A stretch of DNA of 26,516 nucleotides. Source: DYEP01 sp040755615. GTDB lineage: Bacteria > Bacillota > Sulfobacillia > DUSP01 > DYEP01. Position numbers and translations under genes: made by a program. The stretch lies in contig JBFMAL010000037.1 in NCBI GenBank assembly GCA_040755615.1, positions 1 through 26,516 on the forward strand, given 5' to 3'. The notes below the pieces were generated by a model that was not told the origin of the DNA, did no database searches, and saw only the letters and a program-made list of their open reading frames with translations. The first letter of the stretch is position 1. The number at the start of each line of letters is the position of its first letter. Below, in pieces: positions 1-7,248 of this stretch.

Positions 1-253
1 GGGCGGGCTCCAAACCCGTCCGGAAGACCTTCCCGGCGACGGGAGGGCGTCCATGCCGCCTATACGGCGGTATTGTGGATGAGGCACGAACCCGCTGGCT
101 GCTTGCACCCGGTAAGATGCGGCGTAATCCGGCGCGGCAGGTCCATCTTCCACCGGTATGCAGTCGGGCCTACGGCCCATGGACTTCTACGACCGCGTAC
201 CCGGGGCAGGCACGAAGTTCACGGGAAGTAAAACCCGGAATCCTCTGACTTTA
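1..253. other. Hairpin-rich non-coding stretch, possible structured RNA fragment
   Basis: I find no convincing gene here. Several compact perfect or near-perfect hairpins are visible: 1-21 (GGGCGGG pairing with CCCGTCC through one G-U), 28-47 (CCTTCCCG / CGGGAGGG closed by a GCGA tetraloop of the GNRA type), 56-70 (CCGCC / GGCGG) and 166-178 (GGGCC / GGCCC). The last is enclosed by a longer-range pairing of GTCCAT (141-146) with ATGGAC (179-184). This density of stems suggests a structured RNA, but I cannot match it to a known family. The stretch is cut by the window start on one side and by an IS1182-type insertion at 254 on the other, so it may be incomplete. Orientation is unknown. Confidence 0.3.
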
Positions 254-274
254 GGGGCTGTTGAAAAACAGCCC
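254..274 (+). repeat. IS1182 left inverted repeat that also forms a hairpin
   Basis: The terminal repeat at 254-268 runs straight into its own complement. GGGCTGTT (255-262) and AACAGCCC (267-274) pair perfectly around a GAAA loop, giving an 8-bp stem with a GNRA tetraloop in RNA. The right end (2155-2169) does not have this internal complement. The hairpin could limit transcription entering the transposase from outside, or could be part of the end recognised by the transposase. The structure is seen directly; its role is inference. Confidence 0.75.
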
Positions 275-355
275 ACAATCGTAATGAGCGAGGAAACCAT
301 AATAAGACAACCAGTATGATAAAGCCATAAAGTGTCTTATTAGGGAGGAGCGCTT

Positions 356-556
356 ATGGCCAGAAGATCCATACCGGTACAAAGGAGAGTTCAAATCATC
401 AAGCAATACTGGGCAGGAGAACCCATCGCCTCCTTGGCTAGGCAGTATGGGCTATCCCGCGAAACCGTCTACCGATGGATAAGGCATGCCGAAGATGCAA
501 TGCACTCTGTTCTTGCCGACCGTCCGCCCCTTAAAAGAGGAAGTGATGGCCGGTGA
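356..556 (+). CDS. Small helix-turn-helix protein inside the IS1182-type element
   Basis: This 66-residue protein is essentially one helix-turn-helix of the homeodomain-like kind found at the N-terminus of many transposases. Residues from about 20 to 45 (PIASLARQYGLSRETVYRWI) give the two helices and the turn. It starts at an ATG behind GGGAGGAGCG and ends in TGA at 554-556. That stop overlaps the transposase starts: GTG at 553 and ATG at 556 (TGATG), an arrangement typical of translational coupling. It lies between the inverted ends of the element, so it is an accessory gene of the IS and probably binds its ends. IS1182 elements usually have a single ORF, so a separate DNA-binding ORF is slightly unusual. 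The product is intact even though the transposase is broken. Confidence 0.65.
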   Translation: MARRSIPVQRRVQIIKQYWAGEPIASLARQYGLSRETVYRWIRHAEDAMHSVLADRPPLKRGSDGR

Positions 557-2097
557 TGGGTCGGAAAACACGCCAGTCCTCTGTGTTCTTTGGTTGCTGG
601 CACAGCCTCATCCCAGAAGACCACTTTCTGCGCCAGGTAGAACAGGCGGTCGATCTCTCCTTCATCCGAAAAAGGGTGGCCTATTTGTACCCCTATACCG
701 GCCGGCCTTCCATTGACCCCGAAGTGCTCATCCGGATACTGCTTGTAGGTTATTTTTACGGCATTACATCAGAGCGCGAACTCATGGAGCAGATCCAAGT
801 CAACCTGGTTTTAGAGAATTCATAGGGTATGATCTGGACGAGGAGATTCCCGACCATTCCACTCTGTCGAAGAACCGTCATGGCCGTTTCAAGGGCACGT
901 CTATGTTTCAGGAAATTTTTGATGAGGTTGTTCGGCAGTGTATCGCGAAGGGCCTGGTTGCTGGCAAGCACCTTTCGTTTGACGGCACCACTATTCACGC
1001 CAATGCCTCCTACGAATCGATGGTGCCCAGGCGGGTAGTTGAGATGTCCCCGGCGGAGTACATGCAAAAAGTAGAGCAGGAAAATCCCGTAGCGATAGAG
1101 AAAGGGCAGGAGCCACAACCGGTGAGCGATCAGAAAACTGCACCAAAGGAGTCTGGTGTAGCTTCTGGCTCGAATGAAGGTGTTGCCCTTGAGCCAGAGA
1201 GTGCCTCCCCGACGGACGGCACGGATACCCAACAGGGGAGTTCGGTTTTTACTGATGGTGGCAAAGACAGGTTGAGCAAACCAAAAGGGTCAGGAGAGAA
1301 AAACAACGCCACTCACATCAGTCGTACCGACCCGGAGGCCAGGATATTTACCCGCCCCGGGCAACCAAAAAACTGGTGTGGAAGTAATCCCGGGCAACGC
1401 TGACGAGGCCCGGGTACTGGTTCCCATGGTGATCTCGCAGATGTTCAAGTTCGGCTTTCGGCCAGATTCCGTATCGGGAGACAAGGCCCACGGAGAATCC
1501 CGTGTTTACAAAGAACTTCTTGCCCTTGGGATCAAGCCTTTCATCCCCCATTAAAAGCAACCCTAATATCTGGCCCCAAGAAAAGTTCCGGTATGACGCC
1601 GAGCACGACTACTACATCTGTCCCAATGGAAAAGTTTCTACGGTACCAGGGGCATATAGACAGAGATCATGAAAGTGTACCAGGCAAGGCCCCAAGAGTG
1701 TAAAGTTTGCCCCTACAAAAGCCAGTGCACCACCGCCGGAAGGGTGGGTCGAACCATCAAACGGCATGTAGACGCGCGGGTGTTTGAATACGTCGAGCGG
1801 CTCCTGGGGCACCCCGAAGCACGGGACGCGGCCATCTGGCAGCGTACCGGACCCGAGACCATATTTGGGGAAGCCAAAGAGCGCCACGGGCTTAGAAGGG
1901 CCAGGTTTACAGGTCTTGAGCACGTTAAGGAACAGTGCTTGTTGACTGCCACAACCCAGAACATTAAGCGCATGGTCAAAGCGTTAACCAGGAGGAAACC
2001 TCCCCAAGCAAGGGAGGCAGTCATGCCTGTCCGAGCCCAAAAAGAGCTATGCAATTTAAAACTAAGCCAATTTTTTCTTTGGTTCACTTGCATCTGA
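553..2097 (+). pseudogene. IS1182-family transposase, broken by several frameshifts and a deletion
   Basis: The pieces can be read in order. Residues from 553 carry the DUF772-type N-terminus (FIRKRVAYLYPYTGRPSIDP) and run to a false stop at 823-825. A one-base loss near 806-812 moves the frame to one reading REFIGYDLDEEIPDHSTLSK, which continues to 1403. A deletion near 1370-1385 removes the segment after the FTRPGQP motif, and another frame then carries VIPGNADEARVLVPMV and GDKAHGESRVYKELLALGIK, ending in a stop near 1552. A further frame holds YDAEHDYYICPNGKV, and the last ORF (1669-2097) supplies the cysteine region CKVCPYKSQC and the final catalytic segment. At least four breaks make it a pseudogene rather than programmed frameshifting. 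Sequencing error could explain one break but not all. Confidence 0.85.
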
Positions 2098-2154
2098 TAG
2101 GGCCATATTTCAATCTCGTTTCTTAATGGTTTAATTTGAGAGGAAAAGTACCCC

Positions 2155-2169
2155 TTTTTCAACAGCCCC
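2155..2169 (-). repeat. IS1182 right inverted repeat
   Basis: This is the exact 15-bp reverse complement of 254-268. It marks the right end of the element and is followed by TTTA, the same four bases that precede the left end. Confidence 0.85.
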
Positions 2170-2331
2170 TTTAGTCATGGGCGGTTCAAGGTGGTGGATA
2201 AGCTGTTTTCGGCGAAGTCACAGCCTGCAGAACGAGCTGCTTCGGGCCTGACGAGTTTAGCCATCTGCTAAAAAAGCCAACACTGAGGGATAATAAGTCT
2301 GCCGCCTGGTTCGAAGGGGGGTGAAAACTCT

Positions 2332-2517
2332 TTGGCCAAGATTATGTCCGAAGAGCTTAAGATGAAGCTTGCCGGAAGACTGGGTGTGGCTGACACTGTG
2401 GCGCGAGAGGGCTGGGGAAGTGTACCTTCGCGAGAGTGCGGCAACCTGGTGAAATTGGCCATCGAGGAAGCGGAACGCAGCCTTACTCAGAGGACAGGTG
2501 GTCGCGGGGTGCAGTAG
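2332..2517 (+). CDS. Alpha/beta-type small acid-soluble spore protein
   Basis: This 61-residue protein matches the alpha/beta SASP family, which coats and protects DNA in the dormant spore and is broken down by the GPR protease at germination. The family core is visible as ELGV-type LAGRLGVADTV, REGWGSVPSRECGNLVKLAIEEAE, with the conserved glycine-serine segment and the C-terminal amphipathic helix. I chose the TTG at 2332 because AAGGGGGGTGAAAACTCT places a strong ribosome binding site about 8 bases upstream; the in-frame ATG at 2344 is too far away. The gene stands alone between the IS1182 copy and a broken membrane-protein gene. It is the clearest sign that the organism forms spores. Expression would be expected from a forespore sigma-G promoter, but I could not identify one convincingly. 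Confidence 0.88.
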   Translation: MAKIMSEELKMKLAGRLGVADTVAREGWGSVPSRECGNLVKLAIEEAERSLTQRTGGRGVQ

Positions 2518-2525
2518 CGCCCCGC
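2504..2525 (+). terminator. Hairpin containing the SASP stop codon
   Basis: GCGGGGTGC (2504-2512) pairs with GCGCCCCGC (2517-2525) around an AGTA loop: nine pairs, one of them G-U. The SASP stop codon TAG (2515-2517) sits in the loop and first stem base. The tail is only TTAAT rather than a T run, so intrinsic termination would be weak; mRNA 3'-end protection is an alternative role. Confidence 0.45.
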
Positions 2526-2620
2526 TTAATGCATCCGGCGCCTGCTCACATAAGTTCAATACCACAATCAATACAAGAACTTGCCCATAGCTGCTGCAGG
2601 TGAAAGCATACAATCCCTGA

Positions 2621-2970
2621 TACGGTGGAACAGATAACAGAACTGTCAGGGGTTTTATAGCCGGTCTTGCCGGTGGTGTAGTAATGAATGCATGGAGTTT
2701 CATTTCACGCCACCTTCTTGGATTGTCAACGCTCAGATTCTTTGACTGGAGCGGTGTCTTCATTTTCGGTCGTCTGGTAGTCTTCGTATTCTTTGTCAAA
2801 GATATATTACATCAAAGGCCCTTTTAGCAAAGGGAGCCGTCTTTGGGCTCCTTGCCGGCTTTGTCATCTATGCAGTCCCCGTCCTGTTCAATGTGCAGTT
2901 CCTTCAGTTTACCCCTGCGATCATTGGGCGGCTTGCTATCGTATTCGCCAGGCTGGTTGGGCAGATCTGA
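2621..2970 (+). pseudogene. Broken small multi-pass membrane protein gene
   Basis: Two reading frames together encode a recognisable small integral membrane protein. The first part (frame of 2639, open from 2621) reads RTVRGFIAGLAGGVVMNAWS and continues with FISRHLLGLSTLRFFDW and SGVFIFGRLVVFVFFV before a stop at 2825-2827. The second part, in another frame from about 2797, reads YITSKALLAKGAVFGLLAGF, then VIYAVPVLFNVQFLQFTPAI, ending at TGA 2968-2970. Both halves are strongly hydrophobic and glycine-rich, and the first resembles the N-terminus of an uncharacterised membrane protein that I recall from Peptococcaceae genomes. No start codon lies in frame upstream of the RTVRGF segment. The middle seems to have lost sequence, so I call a pseudogene. 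It is too fragmented to appear as a normal ORF. Confidence 0.6.
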
Positions 2971-2991
2971 CTCAGAAGCGAGGGTGACGGC

Positions 2992-3013
2992 GGAAGGCCG
3001 TTCTTCCTTTTTT
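2992..3013 (+). terminator. Candidate intrinsic terminator after the membrane-protein pseudogene
   Basis: GGAAG (2992-2996) pairs with CTTCC (3003-3007) and is followed directly by six T residues (3008-3013). The stem is short, but the position 22 bases after the pseudogene stop on the same strand fits a surviving terminator. Confidence 0.45.
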
Positions 3014-3081
3014 AACCATATGCTTCTGCCACCGGCCCGAAAGTTTCCCATCGGAGTGCCGGAAGGAATCAAAGCCCGTCT

Positions 3082-3429
3082 TCAGGAATTTATGAAGGCA
3101 AGGCTGTCTCCCACCGCGGTGCCGGTGTTGCGGACAGTGCCTGCAGGTAGTTCAAGCACGGCAAGACTCTGCCTGATGAGCGGTGCTGTCCTGTTGGGCT
3201 GCATCTCTTCCACGATCCAGCATACCTTTCCTTTCCCATCTATATAGATGACGTCTATGGGGAATCTCATGAGGAACGTGTGGACGGACTGGCAGGGGGT
3301 AATGAGCAGGCCCTGACCGGGCAGAAGCCGCTTGCGCCCCAGCAAGCCTTTCAGACGGGAAAACAGTCTATCGGCAACTTCCGTATGATCCGAGAGGGTG
3401 AGACCCCGGGTTTCATTGCAGACTCTCAA
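3082..3429 (-). CDS. DUF192 family protein
   Basis: This 115-residue protein belongs to the DUF192 family of small, mostly beta proteins of unknown function, widespread in bacteria and archaea. The hallmark stretch is present: a glycine- and leucine-rich start (RLKGLLGRKRLLPGQGLLI), then the conserved SVHTFLMRFPIDVIYID segment and the C-terminal VLELPAGT motif. There is no signal peptide, whereas many Gram-negative members are exported. The TTG at 3429 is used because a GAGGT lies about 8 bases upstream and no ATG is in frame. It is divergent from the neighbouring iron-sulfur protein gene, with about 40 bases between the two starts, so both promoters must lie in or near that gap. The biochemical role is unknown. 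Confidence 0.85.
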   Translation of the reverse strand: MRVCNETRGLTLSDHTEVADRLFSRLKGLLGRKRLLPGQGLLITPCQSVHTFLMRFPIDVIYIDGKGKVCWIVEEMQPNRTAPLIRQSLAVLELPAGTVRNTGTAVGDSLAFINS

Positions 3430-3471
3430 AGAGCATTACCTCATTTCTTAAAAAACGGGAGGTAAAACCAG

Positions 3472-4179
3472 GTGGAAAGAGAGTTTACGCGCAGCCTGCG
3501 CAATCTCGCCAAAGATCTTGGTGCAGATCTTTTCGGTGTTGCCCAGATGAATCCTGCCCGTTCTCTGCTCGGAGACGAACTGGTGGACCAGTTCCCGAGG
3601 GCAGTATCTATCGGTGTAAGGCTCCCCGGTGCGCTTGTAGACCAGGTCAGGCACGGAAAACACGGCCTTCTGACGTACGTGCACCAGATCTACCAGACCG
3701 TAAACCCTGTTCTGAATAGGTGCGCGTTGATACTTGCCAATACTATCGAACAGTATAATTTTCGGGCGTTGCCTGTTCCCGCGAGCCACACGGTGGATGA
3801 AGACAACCTCCTGGGCTTCGTTTCGCACAAGTGCGCTGCACACCTTGCCGGCCTAGGGTGGATTGGTCCGAGCTGCCTACTTATCACTCCCGAACACGGA
3901 CCCAGAGTCAGGCTCGCCACCATATTGACGGACGCCCTCCTTGAAGTGGGCTCTCCGCTTGAGGACCGTTGCGGCGACTGCGATCTCTGCGTGAAGATAT
4001 GTCCGGTATCGGCGTTCACCGGCAGGCGCTTTTCTCCCGACGAGCCGCGGGAAGTTAGGTTCTGCGCGCACGCGTGTTCTGACTTTTCTTCAAAGAGGCG
4101 GAGCGAGTGGAATGTTTCATCCGGCTCGATATGTGGGTTGTGCGTGTGGGTGTGCCCGTTCGGCAGGTCCAAGCAATAG
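3472..4179 (+). CDS. QueG-like 4Fe-4S double-cluster protein
   Basis: This 235-residue protein resembles epoxyqueuosine reductase (QueG) and related reductive iron-sulfur proteins. An alpha/beta N-terminal part is followed by LGFVSHKCAAHLAGLGWIGP, the typical family segment. Two ferredoxin-type 4Fe-4S sites come next: CGDCDLCVKICP near residues 164-175, and a split site with cysteines in FCAHAC and ICGLCVWVCPFG near the C-terminus. It is shorter than true QueG (roughly 300-380 residues) and lacks the C-terminal HEAT-like part, so a related oxidoreductase is more likely than authentic QueG. The GTG start follows GGGAGGTAAAACCA, a well-spaced ribosome binding site. A DUF1844 gene follows about 30 bases downstream and is probably cotranscribed. 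The substrate cannot be read from the sequence. Confidence 0.75.
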   Translation: MEREFTRSLRNLAKDLGADLFGVAQMNPARSLLGDELVDQFPRAVSIGVRLPGALVDQVRHGKHGLLTYVHQIYQTVNPVLNRCALILANTIEQYNFRALPVPASHTVDEDNLLGFVSHKCAAHLAGLGWIGPSCLLITPEHGPRVRLATILTDALLEVGSPLEDRCGDCDLCVKICPVSAFTGRRFSPDEPREVRFCAHACSDFSSKRRSEWNVSSGSICGLCVWVCPFGRSKQ

Positions 4180-4210
4180 ACGTCCACGGTTTTACGGAGG
4201 TGTAATTCTG

Positions 4211-4522
4211 ATGTCAGAAGAAGAGACTACTCGGGAAACCGGCGATACCAGTAACAGGCTCAACCTTACTCCTCTTAACATGGCTATGATCACGATCGGC
4301 ATGTTCATCAACCAGGCGTGGACCTACATGGGGCTGGTGATGGAGGGCCAAGAAATGAAGAAGGACCTGGCGCAGGCAAAGTTGGCAATTGACTGCGCCT
4401 CAGAACTGTTCAGGCTGGCCTCACCATTCATGGGCGAAGAGGAAAGGCGGAGGCTGCGTGCAACTCTTGCGGATGTAAAGATCAACTTCGCGAACCAGAG
4501 CAAGGATGGATCGTCTATTTAG
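4211..4522 (+). CDS. DUF1844 domain protein
   Basis: This short, soluble, helical protein of 103 residues matches the DUF1844 family: a hydrophobic first helix (LNMAMITIGMFINQAWTYMG), a linker rich in charge, and the family pattern of an Asp-Leu followed by Ala-Ile-Asp (KKDLAQAKLAIDCASELFRL) and the ending RLRATLADVKINF-like helix. The function of the family is not known. An upstream in-frame start exists at 4112, but ATG 4211 is preferred because ACGGAGGTGT lies 7 bases before it. The gene ends at 4522 and overlaps by 8 bases the end of the secreted-protein gene on the other strand, so no shared terminator lies between them. Confidence 0.75.
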   Translation: MSEEETTRETGDTSNRLNLTPLNMAMITIGMFINQAWTYMGLVMEGQEMKKDLAQAKLAIDCASELFRLASPFMGEEERRRLRATLADVKINFANQSKDGSSI

Positions 4523-4841
4523 TCAGAGTGTAGATCACGAGCGGCTCATCCGAGCCGGGTTCGATGAACTGGACCCTGGCCCTGCCTGGTTCGCCCCTGC
4601 ACACCGGGCAAAAACAGGAGTGGGGGGCCAGGCAGTAATAATAGACGGACCTGCCCACAGGCACCCCTGAGTAGTTGCTGTTTTTCACAGGCAGCCCGTT
4701 TATATCTATGATGCTGTCGGAAGGCAGCAGATTGTCCGCGTATAAAATGACGGTGTGGATGGGATCAGGGCTGCTGTAAGCGGGTCCCACACACAGCGAT
4801 AGCAGCACAAGACATAGCAAAGGTACTTTTGCGGATTTCAC
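4515..4841 (-). CDS. Small secreted protein with a cysteine cluster, unknown function
   Basis: I do not recognise a family. The N-terminus is a clear signal peptide: Lys, a hydrophobic run (VPLLCLVLLSLCVG), and a likely cleavage after PAYS or AYSS. The mature part, about 85 residues, contains a beta-rich segment and a cysteine cluster (C-x5-C-x-C-x2-C, in CLAPHSCFCPVCRGEPG) that could bind a metal or form disulfides. I chose GTG at 4841: GGGGAGGA lies directly against the upstream ATG at 4847 with no spacing, but is 6 bases from the GTG, which is normal. The gene is divergent from the response regulator and overlaps the DUF1844 gene tail to tail by 8 bases. It may be a cell-surface protein; nothing more can be said. 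Confidence 0.6.
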   Translation of the reverse strand: MKSAKVPLLCLVLLSLCVGPAYSSPDPIHTVILYADNLLPSDSIIDINGLPVKNSNYSGVPVGRSVYYYCLAPHSCFCPVCRGEPGRARVQFIEPGSDEPLVIYTLTK

Positions 4842-4917
4842 GCCCATTCCTCCCCATATCAGGGTATGGCATACGCATTCGGTTCATTCAAGAAACCTGG
4901 CAAGCGAGGTGAATGCT

Positions 4918-5586
4918 TTGAAGCGCGAGATAAGGGTCCTGCTTGCTGACGATCACCTAGTGGTGAGAGAGGGGACGCGGGAACTGCTCGAGAGGGAAGG
5001 GGACATAAAGGTAGTAGCCGAGGCGGGCGACGGCGACGAAGCCATCCGCCTGGCGGAAGAAGTATGCCCGGACGTGTGCATCATGGACGTAGCCATGCCC
5101 GGTACCAACGGCATCGACGCCACCCGGGTGATAAAGCAGCGCTGTCCCCAGACGTCCATTCTGGTGTTCTCCGCGTATGACGACGACCAGTACATTTCAG
5201 CGTTGCTCGAAGCGGGCGCTTCCGGATATCTGCTGAAAAATGTCCGCGGGGCCGAGCTGGTCCAAGCAGTCCGCTCGGTGTTCCAGGGCGAAGCCGTGCT
5301 TCACCCGTCGATCGCCAGGAAGGTTATCGGAAAGCTGTCAGGGAAACCGGCGCCCGCTCCAGTGGTCACTGACAGCCTGAGCGAGCGGGAACTGGAAGTG
5401 CTGAAACTCGTGGCACGGGGAATGAGCAACAAGGAGATCGGCCGGGAACTGTTCATCAGCCCGAGAACCGTCCAGGTACACCTCGCCAACATCTTCGCCA
5501 AACTAGAGGCGAGCAGCCGGACTGAAGCCGTCTTCCGCGCCATAAAGAGAGGGCTCATAGAGGTGGATGAGAATGGCTTCTCTTGA
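4918..5586 (+). CDS. NarL/FixJ-family response regulator
   Basis: A two-component response regulator of about 222 residues. The receiver domain occupies roughly residues 5-120: acidic pair D11-D12, phosphoacceptor D57 in CIMDVAMPG, and the lysine in GYLLKNV. A LuxR-type helix-turn-helix follows (LSERELEVLKLVARGMSNKEIGRELFISPRTVQVHLANIF). It should bind DNA when phosphorylated by the kinase encoded next. GTG 4909 is possible, but GCGAGGTG lies 6 bases before the TTG at 4918, so I prefer that start. The gene overlaps the kinase gene by about 14 bases, so the pair is co-translated. Its target genes are not visible; the neighbouring ECF sigma factor and redox operon are candidates by position only. 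Confidence 0.9.
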   Translation: MKREIRVLLADDHLVVREGTRELLEREGDIKVVAEAGDGDEAIRLAEEVCPDVCIMDVAMPGTNGIDATRVIKQRCPQTSILVFSAYDDDQYISALLEAGASGYLLKNVRGAELVQAVRSVFQGEAVLHPSIARKVIGKLSGKPAPAPVVTDSLSERELEVLKLVARGMSNKEIGRELFISPRTVQVHLANIFAKLEASSRTEAVFRAIKRGLIEVDENGFS

Positions 5587-7174
5587 GTCTGACATAGCGC
5601 TCTTGCTCCACGAAAGAGGACCGCTCCAAGCCGCGCTCGAACGCGCTGCGGCTCGCATCGCCGAGTATTTCTCAGCCGACGGGGTCACGGTGTTCGCCCA
5701 CGACGTGGCGGAAAACGCCATAATCTCCGAGGCCGCCTGGGGGACTGACCTGGTGGGCGAGCGCATTTCGCTCCGGCTTCACGAAGGTTCAGTCTTCCTC
5801 TGCGTGCTGCGGCAGGGTACGCCTCTTGCGCTGCGGCGCAACGAAGGCAGCGGCGACGAGGTGTTGGATTTCTCCACTGTAGGGAGCGCGCTGATCTGTC
5901 CGCTCTCTGCGGGCGAACCGGCCGAGGGCCTGCTCGTACTGTCGTGGAGAGGGAGCCGCGACGAGATGCTTTCTGCCGAACAGGAGACCGAGCTCCTGCG
6001 CACCTCCCGCATTATCGCCCTGAGCATGGAGCGCTACAGGCACCACGAGGAACTTGAAAGGTCAGAGGAAAAGTACCGGGCGATCACAGAGAACGCGAGT
6101 GATATGGTATTCACCACCGATACAGCGGGCCGTTTCACATTCTTAAATACCGCCACACGCGATGTCCTGGGTTATTCGCCCGAGTCTTTGGTTGGCAGCT
6201 TTTTTTCAAAAGTGGTTACGCCCCAAACGTGGGAACGTACAAAGGCCGCGCTGAAGGACGCGAGGCGCCGCGGCGAGACGAACCTGTCGCTGGAGTGGAC
6301 TGGCGTCCGTGAGGACGGCACCGAGGTGCTGCTTGATGTCCGGCTTTCATCGCTCAAGAAGAACGGGGAGACCGCAGGGCTCATAGGCATTGCACGGGAT
6401 ATCACAGAAAAGAGGCGTATGCAGCAGGAAATCGCCAGGAGAAATGCAGAGCTGAGCTATTCCTTAAGGCGACAGTCAGAGCTTCAGGATTACCTCGCGC
6501 TAGTTACCCGTGCGCAGGAGGAGGAACGAAAACGGATCGCACGCGAGCTGCACGACACGACGGTGCAGGCGCTTGTGGCGATCTCACGGCGGCTTGACCT
6601 TGGCGCACAGGAGATCCATTCAAACCCGAGGTCGGCGAAGGAGCGTATCTTGGAAGCGACTGAACTGCTCGATGCCACCCTGGAAGAGCTCAGGCGCACA
6701 ACCCGCGACCTCAGGCCTCCGATGCTCGATGACCTGGGGCTCTTGCCTGCCCTCGAATGGCTCATAGCCAGGTTCGGCAAAGAGGCGCACGTAGAGACGG
6801 AAGTACTTGTGGACGGAACGCCATGCAAGCTGGACCCAGACGCGGAACTGACGGTATTCAGGGTTGTACAGGAGTCGCTGAATAATGTGCTAAAGCACGC
6901 TAATGCCAGTCGGGTCACGGTGTCGCTCCAGTATGGAAGGCGCATGGTCACGGCCATCGTCAAGGACGACGGCGCGGGCTTTGGCGGCATCGCCGAAGGC
7001 AGAGCAAGAGGCGGGCTTGGCCTTCTCGGGATGCAGGAGCGGGCATACCTCGTCGGTGGCCAGCTCACAGTAAAGTCAAAACCGGGGAAGGGTACAGAGA
7101 TCCGGTTTACCGTACCGAAGGGCAATAAGCTAAATGGCTTATCCGCAATAGGCATGAAAGATACTGACAATTAG
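5573..7174 (+). CDS. GAF-PAS sensor histidine kinase, HisKA_3 (DegS/NarX type)
   Basis: This soluble kinase of about 533 residues is the partner of the preceding regulator. A GAF domain covers roughly residues 10-155. A PAS domain follows (YRAITENASDMVFTTDTAG, LGYSPESLVG; about 165-285). Then comes a coiled-coil and the HisKA_3 dimerisation helix with the phosphorylated histidine at residue 327 (RIARELHDTTVQALVAIS). The HATPase domain is at the C-terminus with N-box ESLNNVLKHA, G1 box DDGAGF and G2 GGLGLLGM. There are no transmembrane segments, so it senses a cytoplasmic signal, perhaps redox or a small molecule through GAF/PAS; no heme or iron-sulfur ligands stand out. ATG 5573 is preferred over 5567 because GAGGTGG lies 6 bases upstream. 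Confidence 0.9.
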   Translation: MASLESDIALLLHERGPLQAALERAAARIAEYFSADGVTVFAHDVAENAIISEAAWGTDLVGERISLRLHEGSVFLCVLRQGTPLALRRNEGSGDEVLDFSTVGSALICPLSAGEPAEGLLVLSWRGSRDEMLSAEQETELLRTSRIIALSMERYRHHEELERSEEKYRAITENASDMVFTTDTAGRFTFLNTATRDVLGYSPESLVGSFFSKVVTPQTWERTKAALKDARRRGETNLSLEWTGVREDGTEVLLDVRLSSLKKNGETAGLIGIARDITEKRRMQQEIARRNAELSYSLRRQSELQDYLALVTRAQEEERKRIARELHDTTVQALVAISRRLDLGAQEIHSNPRSAKERILEATELLDATLEELRRTTRDLRPPMLDDLGLLPALEWLIARFGKEAHVETEVLVDGTPCKLDPDAELTVFRVVQESLNNVLKHANASRVTVSLQYGRRMVTAIVKDDGAGFGGIAEGRARGGLGLLGMQERAYLVGGQLTVKSKPGKGTEIRFTVPKGNKLNGLSAIGMKDTDN

Positions 7175-7248
7175 GGGTTATGCACGATGGTTTCACGGCT
7201 TCAGGATGGTACACTTGGAACTGTAAGACAGCCAAGGAGGTCTGTACC

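Larger units (their letters stand above)
254..2169 (+). mobile_element. Decayed IS1182-family insertion sequence
   Basis: The element is bounded by perfect 15-bp inverted repeats, GGGGCTGTTGAAAAA at 254-268 and its reverse complement at 2155-2169. The 4-bp sequence TTTA occurs just outside both ends (250-253 and 2170-2173), consistent with a short target duplication, although 4 bp can match by chance. Inside are a helix-turn-helix ORF and a transposase whose N-terminal, catalytic and cysteine-bearing C-terminal parts all read like IS1182 (DUF772 / DDE_Tnp_1_6) proteins. The transposase is broken in several places, so the copy cannot move by itself. Confidence 0.85.

Noticed and set aside
806..825. 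Programmed -1 frameshift in the IS1182 transposase at GGTTTTA
   Set aside because: The site is not a canonical slippery sequence, a missing base explains it, and the gene has at least three more breaks downstream.
2824..3072. 82-codon minus-strand ORF
   Set aside because: Charged low-complexity antisense frame overlapping the membrane-protein pseudogene; no start site or similarity.
6490..7170. Long minus-strand ORF across the kinase gene
   Set aside because: It is serine-rich low-complexity sequence, the usual shadow of a GC-rich gene on the other strand; the plus strand carries clear kinase motifs.
7180..7248. Longer N-terminus of the ECF sigma factor
   Set aside because: No ribosome binding site at 7180, and the added residues do not match the family, while ATG 7249 has AAGGAGGTC.
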